64,000 nucleotides of DNA. Origin: Myrmaecium sp. VS I D KN 1. Lineage: Eukaryota > Ascomycota > Dothideomycetes > Valsariales > Valsariaceae. The stretch is taken from contig JADQAV010000002.1 in assembly GCA_019775845.1 (NCBI GenBank), positions 2,356,001-2,420,000 on the forward strand, in the 5' to 3' direction. The notes under the pieces were generated by a model. The model was not told where the DNA came from and did not search any database. It saw nothing but the letters and a program-made list of their open reading frames with translations. This document shows, piece after piece, positions 57,696-64,000 of this stretch (position 1 is its first letter; every line of letters begins with the position of its first letter). A program made the translations under genes and the position numbers.

Positions 57696-58363
57696 GGCTC
57701 ACCGACGGGGGTGAACTCAGATGCTTGGAGATGAGGTCTCTACCGTGAGACCGTCTTGACTCTTTCTCTCTGCCTCTCTCTTTCGATCTCGCTCTTGCTC
57801 TCGCTATCACTCTCTGGTGGTGGTGGACTCCCCGGCCCCATTTTGTACCTGCCCTCTCGCTCCTCCGGCTCGCGTGAGCGCCCGCCGTGCGTCGCCGTCA
57901 CCCGTCGCCAGTCGAGAAAGAGGGCCGTGAAAGGCAGGCCTCCGCCGTTCCAAGGCGACCATGACCGATGACGGATCAGGCATCATCGGTTCTTTCTGCC
58001 CCCTCCCCCCCGGCGGGCACCCCATGGGACAGTGCATTGACGGCTGCGTGTGAGGCATTTCAAGGATGACTGGGGGGGCCCGGGGGGTGGGTGGACCGTC
58101 CTGCGACTCCAGCGCGGGACGGATGTGTAAGGTATTGTACATGGGATGATGGGTTCGTTGGTGGTGGTGGTTGACGTGAGTGGAGTTGGGATTGATTGAA
58201 GTTAGTGGTCGATGTAGTAAGGTATAGTAAGTACGTAGTATATACTAGTAGTGCACCAAGTATTCAGGTGAGGTTATAAATAGATATATCGTAACGTTAC
58301 CTAGTAGGCACCCAAACACCAATACAATATCATAATGGTAAGGCAGTCAAGCCTCTCTACTTA

Positions 58364-58384
58364 CCCCTCACCCCTCACCCCTCA
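58364..58384 (+). repeat. Three copies of CCCCTCA
   Basis: Three perfect 7-bp units stand in a row, intergenic. Confidence 0.8.
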
Positions 58385-59196
58385 CACTCCCGCGCGCGGT
58401 CCTCTGGGTGGCTTGGGTCCTTCCCTCCCCACCTTCCGCATCGCGACTTCCTCCTCCGCCGCTCCTTCCACCACTCGACGTACTTCCACTCCTTCCAGAA
58501 GCCTTCCCGTTTCGGTGTCTTTCCTCCGGCGCCCTTTCACATGCAGCTCTCTCCTCACGTTCTTCTCTCCTCCTTCCTTCCTTTACATTCTCCACTTCGC
58601 TCCAACCCCCGCTGGCTCACGCGAATACATGCATGTGCTCATCTGCATCCCCGAGCTGCTTTCCTTCGGCTCGTTTCATCTTTTTTTTGTGGTCTTTTCC
58701 TTGTCACCAGAGCAAGCATACGCGGTCTTTTTATGCATGGGCCTTACGCTTAATTGGGGGGGGGAGGGGAGGGTGTTCTATGTTAGTACTTGTCTCGCGA
58801 CGCGAGAACCGGGGGAGAAGGAAGGGAAGGCAGGCGATCCGATCTTTCCCCTCCCTTCCTTTCTCTCTACACATCCTTTGTAGGAACAGGGAAAGGTTGG
58901 AGAGGGAGGGGGAAAGGGAAAGAGAGACTGCGAGGGAGTGAGAGATGGAGAGAGCCTGGCTTCTTTTCTCTCTGGTATTTGTCTGTCTGTCTGTCCGATT
59001 GATCGATTACTTATTCCCCCCTTCGTTCGATCGATCGTTCGTCATCATCATCAGATGGTGTATGCTGTACTAATGCATACCTTACGTACCCCACCATCTC
59101 ATCCATCACTCGGATCGGAAACCATCCGTCACTTCCCTTCAGCCTTGTACTGTATGTAGGTAACTGGCCCGAGGAGTGAACGGGGGTTGGTGATGG

Positions 59197-59219
59197 GCAG
59201 CAGCAGCAGCAGCAGCAGC
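59197..59219 (+). repeat. GCA trinucleotide microsatellite
   Basis: Nearly eight GCA units lie between unique sequence; the locus is intergenic, not in a coding gene. Confidence 0.9.
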
Positions 59220-59310
59220 GAGGCCCCGTTCGAAGAACGGATGTCCTCCTGCATGGAAGGAAAGGAAGGAAAGAAAGGAAGGAAGGAAAGGAAGGGCGAA
59301 TGCTGGTCTA

Positions 59311-59520
59311 CATGCAGGCATACATGCATGCATGGAAGACCAAACCCGCATAGAAGCCTGCATAGAAGCATGCATGGAAAAACCCACCCTTCCTTTCCTC
59401 TCGGCGGGGGGGTTGGGTGACGGATGCGGATGGATGTGCGTCCGAAAGGACGAAGGACGGGACGCGCGGGACGGGATGCATGGAAGCATGCATGGAAGTA
59501 TGCATGGAACCTTCCATGCT
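59311..59520. repeat. Cluster of CATGCATGGAAG-type repeats
   Basis: At least seven near copies of GCATGGAAG or GCATAGAAG occur in two blocks (59311-59381 and 59476-59520); the second ends with an inverted copy, CTTCCATGC. The pattern is minisatellite-like. Confidence 0.75.
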
Positions 59521-60610
59521 TCTTCCTTGCACCTTCCTTGCGCCTTCCCTGCCTGCACGCTACCTACCTGCCTTCCTTTTCGATGATGGGCGGTTGGTAG
59601 GTCTTTCGTTATGAGCTGCAGCTGCAGTAAATAGCAGCGTGATCGTATGGGGGTACCTAACCTACCGACATCGGTGAAACTATCTACAGTATCCATCGCC
59701 GTGGCTTCTCTCCCCCGGCCCTTCCCCTCTCTCTCGTTCTCCGTCTTCTCCGCTTCCTCCGCCGCCTTACTCCTAGGTAGACCCGTTGCATCCCCCACCA
59801 GCCCCGTTTCTGATCTGGCGTCGTGTTCGGGCGTCGAGGTCGGACTTTCAGCTCACTTCAAACGTTGAGGTAAAATAGATTACCTTGGTAGCACCGCTAC
59901 GGATATACTGTTCATATTCGGTCTGTACATCTTATTTTTCATGTTCATTAATCATTTGGAGGATTAGACCTTGCTTTCTTCCTTTTTTCCATCCGTCTTT
60001 CTCTTCTTCATTCTGCCTACCGTGGGTATCCTCTATTCCTCTCTCGTTCCTTCTTTCCTTCTTTCCTTAAGTATCCTTCTCAACCTTTGACCGTGAACCG
60101 GCTTTAATTAGTGGAAGAGCGGACGGATGCGATTGCTCTTCTTCTCAGCCTCCGGTGGTGGCCATATATGCTTGTGAACCTGTTTGCCCAAGTAAATGCA
60201 TACAGTCAATCAGTGATTGGCCCTGTGGGGGAAGTCCTTCGGGAGAGGCGAAGCCGTGATGCGTCAATATATTATGCATTTTCCGGGCCCCTTGGAAGGG
60301 CCACAGTATATCTATCTGCAAACGCCACGTCTGCGTCGTCGTCAAGACGCTCGACCCTCTTGAGTCGAAGAACAGAGGAAAGAGCAGAGCTAATCGTGGT
60401 GATTCCATGATCAGGAGACGAGATAGTACAACAAGAAGAACTAGAATGGAACACATGACAACGCTCGTACTGGAAAACGTGCCGGACTAAAAGCCCTCAT
60501 TGCGAACGGGATTGAGGGAAAAGGAAGAAAAGCGGGAGTACGAGATCCGGGAGCCCATGCCCTGCTCAACGCAAGGCTCTCATCAACGCCCCCACCCACA
60601 TGCCGGAATC

Positions 60611-61799
60611 TCACACGTTCTCCTCGCCGCGAGCGCGGCGGAGCTCGGTCGCGCTCTTAACGACGCCACTCAGGTCGCCGAGGGGGATGGAGAAGGGGAA
60701 GTCGAGAGAGGCGATCATGACGGCGAAGAATATCCACCAGCCTAGTAGACAGCAGACGAAGAGGACTGCCCCGGCGGCGATCTGGAGGGTACTGGCGTAC
60801 GCAGCGTTGCCGTTGGAGATCTGGAAGAAGGCGCCGGTGAGGAGGCCGAACCCGGTGGTGAGGCAGGCGAAGATGCCGCAGAAGACGATGTTCGTCCGGA
60901 GCGCACAGATGAGGAAGACGAGGCAGAGGATGCCCATGGTTAGGAGGAGAAAGGCTGGAGGAGAGAAGGGGTTAGCTATTATTTCCAGGGACGGATTTGG
61001 TCGAGGTCCCTCGCCGCGCCGCGCGTTTCAGGTAACCACGAAACAAAAGGGGCTCGTCAACACGTACCGAAACTCGAATTGAACCCGACGGTGTCCAGGC
61101 CATCTTGGGGATTGCTGGTGGTAGAGTAGGAGCCGAAGACGTAGTAGGCGGGTTGGAGGGTGATGGAGTAGGTAAGGTAGAAGGCGCCGAAGGCCGCGAA
61201 GACGATGAATGGGAACGTGTTGCCCATGATCCACTCGCCGACGGCAGCCAGGATCATGAGGACACCGCCGAAGAAGAGGAAGGCGCCGATCTGGGCGGCG
61301 CCGTTGCCGCCCGACCCTCGCCATCCCATCAGGTCGAAGGAAAGCGGATGGAGGCACAAGAGGAAGCCGGTCAAGCCTCTGTAAGGAAGACAGACGGCAT
61401 GTTAGCTGGGGACGACTTCATCGGATACTCTCGTCGGGGGAGCAGGAGATGACAATGACAGGGAGACTTACAGGGGGGTCGGGTTGCCGAAGCGCTTCCT
61501 CAGGTCGCCGCTCACCTTGTTCGGCGGGTTGAGGTAGAGCTTCTCGAAGAGCTCGGGAGACATGGACACGCTCCCAGCCGTGCGAATCCGTCTCAGCGCA
61601 TCGTCTGGGCTCGTGTGGCTCTCGAGGTACATGTCTGGACCGGAGAATGAGGATCAGGAATCCGCTCGACACTGGGAAGACTGTGTGAGATTGTGTGGAA
61701 CGTACCGTGCTGGCCTCGACTGAAGTCCTTCTCCAACGTGACGTTACCGTTGCCATTACCGTTGCTGGCCAGGTGGGTGGTCGGCTGTTGCTCGGCCAT
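60611..61799 (-). CDS. Gpr1/Fun34/YaaH family membrane protein (acetate transporter-like)
   Basis: Four exons (61799-61706, 61634-61472, 61378-61068, 60954-60611) give 303 residues, the size of AcpA/Ady2. The family signature N-P-x-P-L-G-L is present as NPTPLGL at 82-88, split by intron 2 inside Leu86. Six hydrophobic segments follow (for example AQIGAFLFFGGVLMILAAVG, FPFIVFAAFGAFYLTYSI, MGILCLVFLICALRTNIVF, GAVLFVCCLLGWWIFFAVM). The extracellular loop YVFGSYSTTSNPQDG lies between segments 3 and 4. It probably carries acetate or ammonium across the plasma membrane; Thr replaces the more common Ala in the signature. All introns (71-113 nt) keep the frame. It is divergent from KRR1. Confidence 0.93.
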
Positions 61800-63335
61800 T
61801 GTAGTGGTGGTGGTGGTGGTATTCCCTCTGTGTAAAGGAGCGAATCCGTCCCCCGAAGCTTGTGGTGGAAGCGAGATCTCAGAGAAGAGTGATCGAATGG
61901 TGTCGATATCTTTAAGCAGTTGCGTACAGGAGTGCGAAACTGCTGAAGGAGGAGGTTGGAGGAGCGGGGAGACGGAAGTGTGGAGAGCTGAAGGGAAGGT
62001 GAAGAAAGAGAGCAAGGGGAGGGGGCGAGTAGTGGTTCATATAATAGTTAGTCGTCAGTCACACGGACTACCGTCCCCCTCTCCACACGGCGATCCGGTG
62101 AGTGGGACGGGGTCCATGGGGAATGGGAAAGGGGAAGGCGCGCATCCAGGAGCTCTGGACAAAAGGGTTCCTGGCGGAGAGCAGCGGAAGGGGGAGCTTC
62201 CGTCCTGGACGAATGGGCGAGCTGACGGATCGTTACCCCACGGGGAAAGGGGAGAGGGAAAGAAAGGTGTGCGTTTAAAGTTGCACGCGTTACCCCTACG
62301 ACATCCGCAGTGGCACAACGCGAATCAGCTGGTCGGCGTCGTGATCATGATGAGGGTGGACGAGAGAGTTTGGGGTGGGTGGGAGAGCTCGCTTACCCCA
62401 CAGACGTGGGTCCGGAGAGGCGGATGTGGGGTTGCTAGCGGTGTGCGGAGAATGGGGCACGGGAGTGGACGGTAGGTAGCCACTAACTACTATTTAGTCC
62501 TTCACATCATCCTAGCTCAACCACATCTATATATCCATGATCTGAGATGACCATGGTCGCTCTCCTGAATGAATGAATAATGACTGGCAGTTCGCTAATT
62601 GCGTCGCTCCAGAACATCGAGAGACACCCCTGATGTTACGAGGAAGAGTACAGAGGAAAGTGGGAACGGCCATCCCCCTCAGCTGTCGTCCTCTACTGTA
62701 CGCAGGCTCCCATCCGTAACAGTTACCTCACCACACTATGCTCTCCTCCTTGCGACGCTGAGGGGAGCAACACTGACACCGCATCCAAAAGTGTCCGAAC
62801 CAAGCAGAGCGGAAATCCTGCGGAGGAACGGAAGCGATCTGAGTCGTCAACTAGTGACCAACTAGTGCGTGCATACTAGTTCACTCGTGGGGAGGGCTTC
62901 GGATGAAAGGCTCGCTGAGCTTTGAGCGTTCTCGTTCGCTGCCAACCAAATCGAGCTGGCCTTGACGCATCGTCCTGACAACAACTTGCCCAACGCGTGC
63001 GTAACTGAGACTCCAGAGGACTTCATCCAGCTCGTTCATCTCTCACCGCCAAACTCGAGGCCATTGATCGTCCGCATCTTCTCCTTCGACGTACCAATTC
63101 CGGCTCGGATGAATTTGATTAGTCATCCGGTGGCCGGTCACGTGATAAATTGCCAAACCCCTGCAACGGATGTGGCGCTTCAAACCACGCCTCAATGTGG
63201 CTCAACCCGATAACGCGGGCAAAGGCGGTGGCAGAATTTTGTGCTTTTCTCGACCAGCCAGTCCGCTCCCCATCACCACCGTCCGTCCCTGTGTGCGAAC
63301 AAAGTTTGGGATAGCATAACGCTCACGACGCAATC
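61800..63335. promoter_or_regulatory. Divergent intergenic region between acetate-transporter-like gene and KRR1
   Basis: The 1.5-kb gap holds both 5' flanks. A small run of GTGGTG units lies at 61803-61819, just upstream of the transporter ATG. CTAGT words occur at 62850-62882. No gene is supported. Confidence 0.5.

Positions 63336-64000
<665 letters not shown>

Larger units (their letters stand above)
57696..60610. other. Intergenic region with many simple repeats
   Basis: About 2.9 kb without a supported gene. It contains a CCCCTCA array, purine tracts (59250-59296), a GCA microsatellite and a CATGCATGGAAG-rich block. The section 58190-58320 is A/T-rich with TAGTA words. It includes the promoter of the Zn2Cys6 gene. 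Confidence 0.5.

Overview
The window looks like nuclear DNA of a filamentous ascomycete (Pezizomycotina, most likely Sordariomycetes). Evidence: most protein genes carry one to eight short introns (about 47-195 nt) with GT donors and AG acceptors; two genes encode fungal Zn2Cys6 regulators; there are Erg28, Orc4, Krr1 and Gpr1/Fun34/YaaH homologues; and an EED-type Polycomb protein is present, a subunit kept in Sordariomycetes but lost in several other fungal groups. The species was not identified. I rebuilt 21 protein genes by joining exons by eye; for every complete model the summed exon length is a multiple of three. There is one tRNA gene.

Layout. 1.6-3.8 kb: Zn2Cys6 regulator (-). 5.3-10.6 kb: three minus-strand genes, a Cdc25/rhodanese-type small phosphatase, a crotonase ending in a peroxisomal AKL signal, and a long-chain acyl-CoA synthetase. 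10.9-11.4 kb: a MITE-like element with ~80-bp inverted ends. 11.7-14.1 kb: ORC4 (+). 14.4-16.4 kb: ERG28 (-) and a microsomal 3-ketoacyl-CoA reductase (+) share a divergent promoter. 16.8-18.2 kb: a cyclophilin with an Arg/Ser tail. 19.0-20.3 kb: a RING + YEATS + acidic-tail protein (-), the most unusual architecture in the window. 20.9-22.3 kb: galactose-1-phosphate uridylyltransferase (-), divergent from a YIP1-family Golgi protein (23.1-24.2 kb). 25.2-27.1 kb: FG-repeat/Ran-binding protein. 28.1-30.1 kb: EED (-), divergent from a tandem-PAS protein (32.1-33.8 kb). 36.2-38.7 kb: a probable mitochondrial membrane protein with repeated motifs. 39.3-41.1 kb: a fungal protein of unknown function (-). 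41.7 kb: tRNA-Ile(AAU) with an 11-nt intron. 44.7-45.2 kb: a tiny three-exon double-stranded-RNA-binding-like gene (-). 47.1-48.6 kb: another unknown protein (-). 48.6-55.6 kb: about 7 kb with no supportable gene but several simple repeats and a fold-back repeat. 55.7-57.7 kb: second Zn2Cys6 regulator (-). 60.6-61.8 kb: acetate-transporter-family membrane protein (-). 63.3 kb to the end: 5' part of KRR1 (+).

How genes may work together. The crotonase, acyl-CoA synthetase, Erg28 and 3-ketoacyl-CoA reductase are neighbours in fatty-acid activation, beta-oxidation, sterol assembly and very-long-chain fatty-acid elongation, but the housekeeping gene ORC4 sits among them, so this is a loose neighbourhood and not a demonstrated cluster. 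EED (Polycomb) and the RING-YEATS protein (possible acyl-lysine reader linked to ubiquitin transfer) are two independent chromatin-type genes. No rRNA, CRISPR array, biosynthetic gene cluster or intact transposon was found.
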